A DNA stretch of 64,000 nt from CAWCHZ01 sp963795555. GTDB taxonomy: Bacteria > Actinomycetota > Thermoleophilia > Solirubrobacterales > Solirubrobacteraceae. The notes under the pieces were generated by a model, which worked only from the letters and a program-made list of their open reading frames with translations, was not told the DNA's origin and made no database searches. The stretch is from contig CAWCHZ010000001.1 in assembly GCA_963795555.1 (NCBI GenBank), positions 124,001 through 188,000 of the forward strand. The letters run 5' to 3'. Both the position numbers and the translations under genes were made by a program. This document shows positions 10,927 through 17,997 of this stretch, piece by piece (the first letter of the stretch is position 1; each line of letters starts with the position of its first letter).

Positions 10927-12129
10927 ATGCGTCCGCGCAATCGCCAACCAATCCTCATCGCCCTGCTCGTGGCCCTGCTGCCGATCCTGCTCGGGCTTGG
11001 CATCTATCTCGGCGGGCACCCGCACACGCTGCCGATCGCGATCCGCAACGCGCTGGTTGGGCGCGACACCGCGATCGTGCAGGAGGCGCTGGGCGACATC
11101 CGCCACGACTACTACCGCCCGCTCAGCTCGACGGCGCTGGCGAACAGCTCGATCGCCGGTGCCGTCGACAGCCTGCAGGACCCCTTCTCGACGTACCTGG
11201 AGCCCAACGCCTACCAACAGTTCCAGCACATGTCAGGCGATCAGCACTTCACGGGGATTGGGGTCAGCGTGCAGCGCAGCGCACGCGGGCTGCTGGTCGA
11301 AGAGGTCTTCGCCGGCTCGCCCGCCAGCCGCGCCGACATCCGCCCGGGAGACGTGGTGGTCGCCGTCGACGGCCACTCGCTGCGCGGGCGCTCGACGGAC
11401 TACTCGGAGGGCCTGATCCGGGGCCGCCCGGGCACCGGGCTGTCGTTGGTGCTCCTGCGCGGCGGCCGGAGGCTGACCAAGCGCCTGCGCCGCGCGACCG
11501 TGGACATCCCCAATGTGACGCTCGACCTGCACCACATCCGCGGGGCCGTGCTCGCGCACGTCACGCTCTCGTCGTTCACGGCGGGCGCTCACGCCCAGCT
11601 GCGCGCGGCGATCGACCGCGGTCTGCACGCGCACGCCCGCGGGATCGTGTTGGACCTGCGTGGCAACGGCGGCGGCCTGCTCGATGAGGCGGTGCTGGTC
11701 GCCTCGATCTTCATCGATCACGGCACGATCGTCTCCACCCAGGGACGAGCCCGTCCGCGCGAGGTCTTCCAGTCGCAGGGCGGAGCGATCGCGGCCTCGA
11801 TCCCGGTTGTGGTCCTGGTCGATCACGGCACCGCCTCGGCGGCGGAGATCGTCACCGCGGCGCTCCAGGATCACCATCGCGCCAAGGTGGTCGGCCAGCA
11901 CACGTTCGGCAAGGGCGTCTTCCAGGAGATCAGGCCGCTCTCCAACGGCGGTGCGCTCGACATCACGGTTGGCGAGTACTTCACACCCAATGGGCGCAAC
12001 CTCGGCGGGGGCGGGGTGCGCGAGGGCAGCGGCGTCACCCCCGACGTGCCTGCCGTTGCACGGCCGCAGGAGGCGCGCGACGTGCCGCTCGACGTCGCGC
12101 TGGCGTTGCTGCGCAGCGAGCTGTCGTGA
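10927..12129 (+). CDS. C-terminal processing peptidase (S41 family, CtpA-like)
   Basis: A 400-residue membrane-anchored or exported protease. Residues 9-29 form one hydrophobic N-terminal segment; a PDZ domain covers about residues 110-185 (FTGIGVSVQ, GSPASRADIRPGDVVVAVDG). The S41 domain follows with LDLRGNGGGLLDEAVLVAS, the catalytic serine in GTASAAEIV (Ser304) and the catalytic lysine in FGKGVFQ (Lys329), 25 residues apart as in Tsp/CtpA. It would trim C-termini of secreted or membrane proteins. ATG 10927 is the only start giving the basic RPRNRQP leader. RNase R starts within its stop codon (GTGA). Confidence 0.93.
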   Translation: MRPRNRQPILIALLVALLPILLGLGIYLGGHPHTLPIAIRNALVGRDTAIVQEALGDIRHDYYRPLSSTALANSSIAGAVDSLQDPFSTYLEPNAYQQFQHMSGDQHFTGIGVSVQRSARGLLVEEVFAGSPASRADIRPGDVVVAVDGHSLRGRSTDYSEGLIRGRPGTGLSLVLLRGGRRLTKRLRRATVDIPNVTLDLHHIRGAVLAHVTLSSFTAGAHAQLRAAIDRGLHAHARGIVLDLRGNGGGLLDEAVLVASIFIDHGTIVSTQGRARPREVFQSQGGAIAASIPVVVLVDHGTASAAEIVTAALQDHHRAKVVGQHTFGKGVFQEIRPLSNGGALDITVGEYFTPNGRNLGGGGVREGSGVTPDVPAVARPQEARDVPLDVALALLRSELS

Positions 12130-13868
12130 GCGGCGCGGGCCGCGGCTCGCGCCGCGAGGATGGAGCACCCCCCGACACGATCGTCGCGCAGTTGCAGCGT
12201 CGCGGACGCTTCATGACGGCGACGCCGTTCTTCCTGCGCGGGCCGTGGAGCACGATCGAGCGCGATCGCGGCCTGGTCGAAGGAGATCTCGTCTTGCTGC
12301 GCGCCAGCGGCCGGGGCGGGGGGCGCGCGAAGGTGCTGCAGCGCATCGGCCGGCCCGAGGTCGCCCGCGACGTGCTGGAGGCGTTGATGCTGGACCGTGG
12401 CCTGCGGCGGGGCTTTGAGCCGGTGGTCGAACGCCAGGCGCGCGAGATCCGCGTCCCGCCGGAGCCGCGCCGGGACCTGCGCGACCTGGTCACCTTCACG
12501 ATCGACCCGCTCAGCGCACGCGACTTCGACGACGCGCTCTCAGCCGAGCGCCGGGAGGGCGGCTGGCGAGTATGGGTGCATATCGCCGACGTGGCCGCGC
12601 ACGTGCGTCCCGGCAGCGCGATCGATCGCGAGGCGCTGCGGCGCGCGACGAGCGTCTATGTGCCTGGCGCGGTCGAGCCGATGCTGCCGGCGGCGCTCTC
12701 CAGCGACGCCTGCTCGCTCGTGCCGGGCGAGGATCGGTTGGCGGTGACGGTCGAGCTGGATCTGGTTGGCACGCGAGTGCGGCGGCGCGCGTTCTACCGC
12801 TCGCTGGTCCGCTCGGACGCGCGCCTGGACTACGACCAGGTCGATCGGGTCTTCGCGGGCCGCGAGCGGGCGTTGACGCCGTGGGGACAGCCGCTTGCGC
12901 TGGCACGCGAGCTCGCGGCGCTGCTGGAGCGCCAGCGCAGCGAGCGCGGCGCGCTGCTGATCGAGTCCAGCGAGCCCGAGTTCGACTTCGACGACGCCGG
13001 GCAGGTGATCGCGATGCGCCGCACGGAGGGCACCGAAGCCCACCGGCTGATCGAGCATCTGATGATCCTCGCCAACGAGCAGGTGGCCGCTCTGCTGGCT
13101 GAGCACCGCGCACCGACGCTCTACCGCGTCCACGAGCGTCCGGATGGCGCAGGCGTCGAGCGGCTGCTCGAGCAGCTGGCCTCGCTCGACGTGGCCACGC
13201 CGCCGGCGCCGCAGGACATGACTCCCCAGCAGGCCGCGGATGTCGTCGCCGAGGCGTCGCGGCTGATCGACGAGCACGTGCGGCGGACGGGTCGCGGTCG
13301 CAGCGCACTGACGATGCTCGTCCTGCGGACGCTCAAGCAGGCCTACTACAGTCCTCGCAATGTCGGCCACGCGGGGCTGCATTCCAGTTGCTATTGCCAC
13401 TTCACATCTCCGATCCGTCGCTATCCGGATCTGATCTGCCACCGGGCACTGCTGGCCGCGGTCGGCGCCGGCGAGCCCGCACCCCAGGCGCCGCCGTTGG
13501 AGCGTCTGGGGGCCTGGACCTCCGCGCGCGAGCGTGACGCGATGGCGATCGAACGCAACGCCGACGATGTGGTGCGCTGCTTCCTGCTCGAGCGAGAGCT
13601 GCGCGACCAGGGCTGGGAGCAGGAGCTCGACGGGGAGGTGGTCGGGCTGATCGGCGCTGGCGCCTTCGTCGGCTTCGGCGACGGCTACGAGGGGCTGCTG
13701 CCGATGCGTGCGCTGCGCGGCGACTGGTGGGAGCTCGACGAGCTCGGCACGATTCTGCGCGGATCGCGCAGCGGCCGCGCGATCCGGCTTGGTGACCCGG
13801 TGCGCGTGCAGGTCGATCGCATCGACGCGCCGCGTGGCCGCGTCGATCTGCTGCCGGTCGAGGTCTAG
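12126..13868 (+). CDS. rnr: Ribonuclease R/II family exoribonuclease, compact form
   Basis: A 580-residue 3-to-5-prime exoribonuclease. The RNB catalytic core has DLVTFTIDPLSARDFDDALS near residue 125, with the metal-binding aspartates, and later FTSPIRRYPDLICHR. A C-terminal S1 domain is present (ELDGEVVGLIGAGAFVGFGDGYEGLLPM). It is much shorter than E. coli RNase R (about 813 residues), lacking most of the N-terminal helical and cold-shock region and the lysine-rich tail. Placement immediately before smpB and 2 kb from ssrA fits the known role of RNase R in trans-translation. The GTG start overlaps the ctpA stop. Confidence 0.93.
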   Translation: MSGAGRGSRREDGAPPDTIVAQLQRRGRFMTATPFFLRGPWSTIERDRGLVEGDLVLLRASGRGGGRAKVLQRIGRPEVARDVLEALMLDRGLRRGFEPVVERQAREIRVPPEPRRDLRDLVTFTIDPLSARDFDDALSAERREGGWRVWVHIADVAAHVRPGSAIDREALRRATSVYVPGAVEPMLPAALSSDACSLVPGEDRLAVTVELDLVGTRVRRRAFYRSLVRSDARLDYDQVDRVFAGRERALTPWGQPLALARELAALLERQRSERGALLIESSEPEFDFDDAGQVIAMRRTEGTEAHRLIEHLMILANEQVAALLAEHRAPTLYRVHERPDGAGVERLLEQLASLDVATPPAPQDMTPQQAADVVAEASRLIDEHVRRTGRGRSALTMLVLRTLKQAYYSPRNVGHAGLHSSCYCHFTSPIRRYPDLICHRALLAAVGAGEPAPQAPPLERLGAWTSARERDAMAIERNADDVVRCFLLERELRDQGWEQELDGEVVGLIGAGAFVGFGDGYEGLLPMRALRGDWWELDELGTILRGSRSGRAIRLGDPVRVQVDRIDAPRGRVDLLPVEV

Positions 13869-13923
13869 CCGCCATGGTGCGCGCGAAGCCGGTCGAGGTC
13901 TAGCCGCCGTGGCGCGTGCGAAG
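13854..13923 (+). repeat. 35-bp tandem duplication of the rnr/smpB junction
   Basis: Copy 1 (13854-13888) and copy 2 (13889-13923) agree at 32 of 35 positions. Each contains the last codons PVEV of rnr, the TAG stop, a 5-bp spacer and the first codons of smpB (VRAK or VARAK). The duplication has inserted a second start and stop between the two genes. Confidence 0.93.
13874..13903 (+). other. Bridging micro-ORF between rnr and smpB
   Basis: The ATG inherited from copy 1 of the junction duplication opens a 9-codon ORF, MVRAKPVEV, that fuses the smpB N-terminus to the rnr C-terminus and stops at TAG 13901-13903. It starts 5 bp after the rnr stop and ends 5 bp before the smpB GTG, reproducing the ancestral spacing at both ends. 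Confidence 0.5.
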
Positions 13924-14379
13924 GGCAAGCGCAAGCTCGGCGCCGGCGACGTGGCGACCAACCGCCAGGCGGCGCACCGCTACCAGCTCCTCGAGCGCAT
14001 GGAGTGCGGGATCGTGCTCACCGGCACCGAGGTCAAGTCGCTGCGTGCCGGCGGAGCGCAGATCAAGGATGGCTTCGCGACGGTCCGCGATGGGGAGGTC
14101 TGGCTGCACAACGTGCACATCCCGCCCTACGCCTCGGCCAACCGCGACAACCATGATCCCGACCGCACGCGCAAGCTGCTGCTGCATCGCCGCGAGATCG
14201 AGCGCCTGATCGGCAAGGCGCGCGAGCGGGGCCTGACCCTCGTCCCAACCCGCATCTACTTCAAGGGGCCGAGCGCCAAGGTCGAGCTGGCGCTCGCGCG
14301 CGGCAAGACGCTCTATGACAAGCGCGAGAGCATCCGCGAGCGCGACGTCGAGCGCGAGCTGCGGCGCCGGGGCGGCTAG
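13909..14379 (+). CDS. smpB: tmRNA-binding protein SmpB
   Basis: A 156-residue SmpB, the obligate partner of tmRNA in ribosome rescue. The core is canonical: RQAAHRYQLLERMECGIVLTGTEVKSLR, the FATVRDGEVWLHNVHIPPY strand region, and the basic C-terminal tail from TRIYFKGPSAKVELALARGK through YDKRESIRERDVERELR, which mimics an anticodon arm in the decoding site. The GTG at 13909 is taken as start; a second start-like ATG at 13874 belongs to the duplicated junction and is followed by a stop. ssrA lies 1.7 kb downstream, so both components of trans-translation are in this window. Confidence 0.97.
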   Translation: MARAKGKRKLGAGDVATNRQAAHRYQLLERMECGIVLTGTEVKSLRAGGAQIKDGFATVRDGEVWLHNVHIPPYASANRDNHDPDRTRKLLLHRREIERLIGKARERGLTLVPTRIYFKGPSAKVELALARGKTLYDKRESIRERDVERELRRRGG

Positions 14380-14418
14380 AGCGTCCGGGATGCGCCCAGA
14401 CGGCGCGGCGCGGGGCGA

Positions 14419-15333
14419 CTAGAGCGTCCGCTGCACGAAGGTGGCGTGCATGCCGAACGCCAGCGCGGCGATCAGCCCGATATACACCAGCGCCACGAGC
14501 GCACGGTTGCGCGGGCTGACGCGATAGAACGCCTGCGCGGCCGGGCCGCCGTGGCGCCGCTGCTGCCAGCGCCGCCAGGTCTCCAGACCGCCGAACAGCA
14601 CGATCAGCAGCATCAGCGGCGTCGGATGCCAGATCAGCGCCGCGGCGATCAGGCCGGCGAAGCCGACCAGCCACAGCGCGGGCGATAGCGCCGCGGCGGC
14701 CCGGCCGCCGTCGAGCGGCAGCACCGGCAGCAGGTTGATCAGGTTCAGGAAGAAGCCCACGTAGGCCAGGGCCATCAGCAGCGGGCTGTGGAGAAGATGA
14801 GCGAGCGGCACCAGCGCGGCGGCGCCCAGCGAGCCCAGGATCGGACCGGCCAGCCCGACCCGCGCCTCGGCCAGCGCGTTGTCGCCGAGCGAACGTGAGA
14901 AGATCGCCGCACCGAGGAACGGGATGAACATCGGCGCGCTGGCGCGGATGCCCTCGCGGCGCAGCGCGATCACGTGGCCGAGCTCATGGATCAGCAGCAG
15001 CCCGACGAAGCCGGCGGCGAACGTCCAGGGCCAGAGCAGGCTGTAGGCGGCCACGGAGACCAGCATCGTCGCGAGCGTGCCGAGCAGCTTGAGCTTGGGG
15101 GCGAGCAGGATGATGCCCTTGAGCGCGCTGCCAAACTTCGCCAGCGCGGCCACGAGCGCGGCCAGGCCGCCGGTCAGGCGGCTGCGCAGCGAGCGCCGAC
15201 TGGCGCGGCGGCGGGTGCCGAACGCCTGCTCGACCTCGGTTGGAGTCGGGGCGAAGAGCGGCTCGATCTCGCCCGGCGGGGCTCGACGCAGCCCGAAGGC
15301 GGGCTCGATCTCGCCTGGAGCTCGCTGGATCAC
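14419..15333 (-). CDS. M50 (site-2 protease-like) membrane zinc metalloprotease
   Basis: A 304-residue polytopic protein with the intramembrane protease motifs HELGH (residues 116-120) and LPVLPLDGGRA, the aspartate-bearing third zinc ligand. Five to six hydrophobic segments flank them. The substrate is unknown; such enzymes cleave transmembrane regulators. The N-terminal 40 residues contain three degenerate copies of a short motif, PGEIEPAFG, PGEIEPLFA and PTEVEQAFG, ahead of the membrane domain; a soluble recognition tail is a guess. GTG 15333 is the start given by GTGA context. The preceding gene on this strand is the acetyltransferase, 55 bp upstream. Confidence 0.88.
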   Translation of the reverse strand: MIQRAPGEIEPAFGLRRAPPGEIEPLFAPTPTEVEQAFGTRRRASRRSLRSRLTGGLAALVAALAKFGSALKGIILLAPKLKLLGTLATMLVSVAAYSLLWPWTFAAGFVGLLLIHELGHVIALRREGIRASAPMFIPFLGAAIFSRSLGDNALAEARVGLAGPILGSLGAAALVPLAHLLHSPLLMALAYVGFFLNLINLLPVLPLDGGRAAAALSPALWLVGFAGLIAAALIWHPTPLMLLIVLFGGLETWRRWQQRRHGGPAAQAFYRVSPRNRALVALVYIGLIAALAFGMHATFVQRTL

Positions 15334-15388
15334 AGCTTGATTGTGGCAGGGGCGATCAAGCCCAGATCAAGGGTCCCCCAGCCAGGGC

Positions 15389-15937
15389 TCAGGTCTGGTG
15401 GTGCTCCTCGCGCGTCAGCGCGTAGATCTCGTGGTCCTCCCAGACGCCGTCGATGCAGAGATAGCGGCGGGCGATGCCCTGACGACGAAAGCCGGCCTTC
15501 TCGAGCACGCGCTTGGACGGCTTGTTGCGAGGCATGACGGCCGCCTGGAGCTGCCCCAGGCCAGCCGCGCCGAAGGCGAACCGCACCGTCAGGCGCACCG
15601 CCTCCGTCGCCAGCCCGAGCCCGCAATGGCGCTCGTCGACGAAGTAGCCCAGGTGCGCGCTCTCGAACGGGCCGCGGGCGATTCCGCTGATCGCGATGCG
15701 ACCGACGAGCTGCCCGGTGGGGCACAGGAACATGCCAAACGCATATTGGCGCCCCAACTCCCAATCCAACGCCGCGCGCGCCAGCTCGTCGCCCTGACCG
15801 TCGGCGGTGAAGAACGAGCTCGGCCGCCGCGGCTCGAATGGCGTCAGGAAGACGCGGTTGGCCACGCGCAGCGCCAGCAGCGCGTCGCAATCCGCGAGCC
15901 GCAGCGGGCGCAGCCACAGCTGCTCGCCCTCGAGCAT
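15389..15937 (-). CDS. GNAT acetyltransferase, RimJ/RimL type
   Basis: A 182-residue N-acetyltransferase. It opens with LWLRPLRLADCDALLALRVAN, typical of ribosomal-protein N-alpha-acetyltransferase relatives, and has the acetyl-CoA loop in DERHCGLGLATEAVRL and the C-terminal VMPRNKPSKRVLEKAGFRRQGIARRY (read as two adjoining motifs). A substrate cannot be assigned; the family acetylates protein N-termini or small amines. The ATG at 15937 was chosen because longer in-frame readings run into and across the tmRNA gene on the opposite strand. It is transcribed divergently from ssrA and leads into the M50 gene. Confidence 0.85.
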   Translation of the reverse strand: MLEGEQLWLRPLRLADCDALLALRVANRVFLTPFEPRRPSSFFTADGQGDELARAALDWELGRQYAFGMFLCPTGQLVGRIAISGIARGPFESAHLGYFVDERHCGLGLATEAVRLTVRFAFGAAGLGQLQAAVMPRNKPSKRVLEKAGFRRQGIARRYLCIDGVWEDHEIYALTREEHHQT

Positions 15938-16016
15938 CAAGGCGTCCTGGGCGGGGACGCTGTCGCCCGGAGCGCCAACGAGCGCCCTGCCGGACCCAGC
16001 GGGGGCCGAGGGCGAC

Positions 16017-16045
16017 TTGGGATCGGGTGGCTCGGCGGCTATCAT
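16017..16045 (+). promoter_or_regulatory. Predicted ssrA promoter
   Basis: TTGGGA (16017-16022) and TATCAT (16040-16045) are separated by exactly 17 bp. A start around 16052 would give a short 5-prime leader of about 12 nt that RNase P would remove to make the mature end at 16064. The strength and spacing suit a constitutive housekeeping RNA gene. Confidence 0.6.
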
Positions 16046-16063
16046 CTCTTGTGCATTTTCCCC

Positions 16064-16423
16064 GGGGACGACAGGCTTCGACGCGGTCGATTCGTGGGGC
16101 TGGTTGCGAGTCGAGGTGCCCGGAGGCCTCGTAAAACAGCCGGGAAAACAATACGTGCGAACTCTCACGAGTACGCCCTCGCGGCCTAGCTAGAACCTAG
16201 GTCGGAGGTCTCGGGCCCCGTTTGCCCGTGACGGGGATCGCCGGGATCAGATAGCGGGCTTGCCCGGTGCGGTCGGCTCCCGCCAATCCGGGGACTTCGC
16301 GGGAGCTGGTCCTCCACAACCCGGCCGGCGTGGCGAGCGGAGGATGAGAACAGAGCGCCGGCTACGCTCGTAGAAGCCATCCTTACGCGACTGCGGACGC
16401 GGGTTCGATTCCCGCCGTCTCCA
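16064..16423 (+). ncRNA. ssrA: Transfer-messenger RNA (tmRNA), one-piece
   Basis: About 360 nt. The ends form a tRNA-like acceptor: GGGGACG at 16064-16070 pairs with CGTCTCC at 16416-16422 (one G-U), followed by discriminator A; CCA is not encoded. The T arm has GCGGG/CCCGC around TTCGATT, and the GACAGGCTTCGACG start is typical. The resume codon is GCG at 16157, giving the tag ANSHEYALAA and a TAG stop at 16187-16189, with a second TAG one base downstream of it. The ALAA end is the standard ClpXP-type degron. smpB lies 1.7 kb upstream. Pseudoknots were not modelled here. Confidence 0.96.
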
Positions 16424-16520
16424 CTGCGATAGCTAGACGCTTCAGCTAGCTCAACGATTACCTCAGGCCACGCCCGCCTGTAAAGGCAGGGCTCGCCGAT
16501 ACGGCGGCGAATCGTGATCC

Positions 16521-17348
16521 GTGGCCAGCCATGAGCGGGTCCCCCTGACCGAGCACAACCAGCGGACGCGCTATCGCCTGGCGCTCGCGTTCGGCTCGCT
16601 CGCGGAGTTCTCGGATCCGCGCCTGGAATACCGGCGGCTGTTCTCCGAGCTGCTGGGCACGTTCCTGCTCGTGATCGCGGCGGCCGGCGGTGGCCTCATT
16701 CACGGCAAGGGCGAGATCAGCCTGTCCGCGGCGGTGGTGGCGCCGGGGCTGATGGTGATGGCAGTCATCCTGTTCATGGGCGCGGTCTCCGGAGCTCATC
16801 TAAACCCGGTGGTTTCGCTTGCGTTCGCATTGCGAGGCGACTTTCCGTGGCGGCGGGTGCCCGGCTACATCGTCGCCCAGCTGGTCGGGGCGACGCTCGC
16901 GTGCCTATTTCTGCTGGCCATCTTCGCCAACGTCGAACACCTCGGCGCGACGCTGCCGGGGCCGGGGTACAGCGCGTGGCAGGCGCTGCTGATGGAGATT
17001 GCGCTGACAGGAGGGCTCGTCAGCGTGATCCTGGGGACCGCTTCGGAGGCCCAGAACGTTGGCCTGTTCGGTGCGCTCGGCGTTGGCGGCTACATTGCGC
17101 TGGCTGGTCTGTGGGCGGCACCGGTGAGCGGTACCTCGATGAACCCGGCTCGCTCGTTCGGTCCTGCGCTGGTGGCGGGGGATTGGACGACATACTGGGC
17201 CTACGTCGCCGGGCCGCTGATCGGCGCCCTACTTGCCGTCGGCTGCGCGTGGATCCTGCGCGGTCCGGGCGGTGACGCCGCCGCGCGGGCGGCGGCCTCG
17301 GGACGCCTGGACGAGCTGATGGCCGGAAAGCAACCCGAGTTGGAGTAG
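16521..17348 (+). CDS. Aquaporin (MIP family channel)
   Basis: A 275-residue six-helix membrane channel. The first half-helix motif is SGAHLNPVVS (NPV rather than NPA, residues 95-97) and the second is GTSMNPARSFGPAL with the selectivity-filter arginine, which favours a water-type aquaporin over a glycerol facilitator. About 40 cytoplasmic N-terminal residues (LTEHNQRTRYRLALAFGSLAEF) precede helix 1 and a charged tail follows helix 6. The GTG at 16521 is the likely start; no strong Shine-Dalgarno sequence is visible. The next gene begins 3 bp after its stop, so the two are cotranscribed. Confidence 0.9.
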   Translation: MASHERVPLTEHNQRTRYRLALAFGSLAEFSDPRLEYRRLFSELLGTFLLVIAAAGGGLIHGKGEISLSAAVVAPGLMVMAVILFMGAVSGAHLNPVVSLAFALRGDFPWRRVPGYIVAQLVGATLACLFLLAIFANVEHLGATLPGPGYSAWQALLMEIALTGGLVSVILGTASEAQNVGLFGALGVGGYIALAGLWAAPVSGTSMNPARSFGPALVAGDWTTYWAYVAGPLIGALLAVGCAWILRGPGGDAAARAAASGRLDELMAGKQPELE

Positions 17349-17351
17349 ACG

Positions 17352-17771
17352 ATGCCCAAGCACCACAGCGCCAAAGGAGAGCTCGGTCGGGTCCCCATCC
17401 GCTGGCGTGAGGACGTTGCCGAGCATGACTACGCCGCCGCCGAGGCGTACCTGTCGCTGCAGTTGGACGAGCGCAGGCTAGCCCAAGTCGTCGCGGGGCT
17501 GCGCAAGGCCAAGCTCACCAGCCGCCGCGCCAATGACGTTCTGCGGGCGGCTGGTCTAAGCCCCGCGCCGCTCGACGATCCGGGCGTCGTGAAAGACCTG
17601 ATCAAGGTGATCGAGGGGGAGGAGTTGAGCCCCGTGCTTGTGATCTCGAGTCACGAGACGGCCGACATCGCCGACGGCTTCCATCGAGTGTCATTGGTGT
17701 ATCGCATCGATCCCTACGGCGAGGTGCCTCTCAAGCTCGCCGACAGCGGCGATCCGCAGACAAAGAGATAG
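17352..17771 (+). CDS. Small ParB/sulfiredoxin-like protein with DGFHR motif
   Basis: A 139-residue conserved-looking protein without a named family that I can assign. It begins with KHHSAKGELGRVPIRWREDVAEHDY, has a central helical stretch (AQVVAGLRKAKLTSRRANDVLRAAGL) and ends with KDLIKVIEGEELSPVLVISS, then DIADGFHRVSLVYRID. The last block resembles the ParB/Srx nucleotide-binding fold, where an interior strand, a residue-choice loop and a D-G-x-H-R motif bind phosphate or NTP. A role in nucleotide binding or hydrolysis is an inference only. It is tightly linked to the aquaporin gene (3-bp gap). Confidence 0.6.
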   Translation: MPKHHSAKGELGRVPIRWREDVAEHDYAAAEAYLSLQLDERRLAQVVAGLRKAKLTSRRANDVLRAAGLSPAPLDDPGVVKDLIKVIEGEELSPVLVISSHETADIADGFHRVSLVYRIDPYGEVPLKLADSGDPQTKR

Positions 17772-17820
17772 TCGCCTCCGCGCCAAGGCCGTGTCCGCGG
17801 GGCTGCTCCAGCAGGTCTGG

Positions 17821-17849
17821 TTGACGGCTTTGGGACCCCGCCGTACTGT
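17821..17849 (+). promoter_or_regulatory. Predicted promoter upstream of the carrier-thioesterase gene
   Basis: TTGACG (17821-17826) and TACTGT (17844-17849) are 17 bp apart. A start near 17856 would leave a leader of about 55 nt to the small ORF at 17911 and about 115 nt to the GTG at 17972. Confidence 0.5.
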
Positions 17850-17910
17850 ATGTCTCTCGGCAGGGAGGTTTCCGCCTCCATGCCCCAGGGGTTCGCAAGG
17901 GGAGGCAACG

Positions 17911-17997
17911 ATGCAAGCAGCCGCGTACGTCACTGGCGCTGCAACGACGCGCCTGCGCGCTGCCCGTCGGCGTGCGAGGAGATGCCCCGTCGCCTGA
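17911..17997 (+). CDS. Possible 28-residue leader peptide
   Basis: An ATG at 17911 follows a strong Shine-Dalgarno sequence (AGGGGAGG, 17898-17905). It encodes 28 residues, rich in Ala and Arg (RLRAARRRARRC near the end), and its TGA at 17995 overlaps the beginning of the carrier-thioesterase gene in another frame. It may couple or regulate translation of that gene, or may be the remnant of a longer one. Arginine clusters of this kind sometimes act as stalling sequences; there is no direct evidence here. Confidence 0.35.
   Translation: MQAAAYVTGAATTRLRAARRRARRCPVA

Noticed and set aside
15937..16168. Longer N-terminus for the acetyltransferase starting near 16168
   Set aside because: It would run antisense through the ssrA gene and its promoter; the family N-terminus begins at 15937.
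16370..16423. Possible tRNA gene
   Set aside because: The T arm and acceptor end belong to the 3-prime tRNA-like part of tmRNA; no anticodon arm is present.
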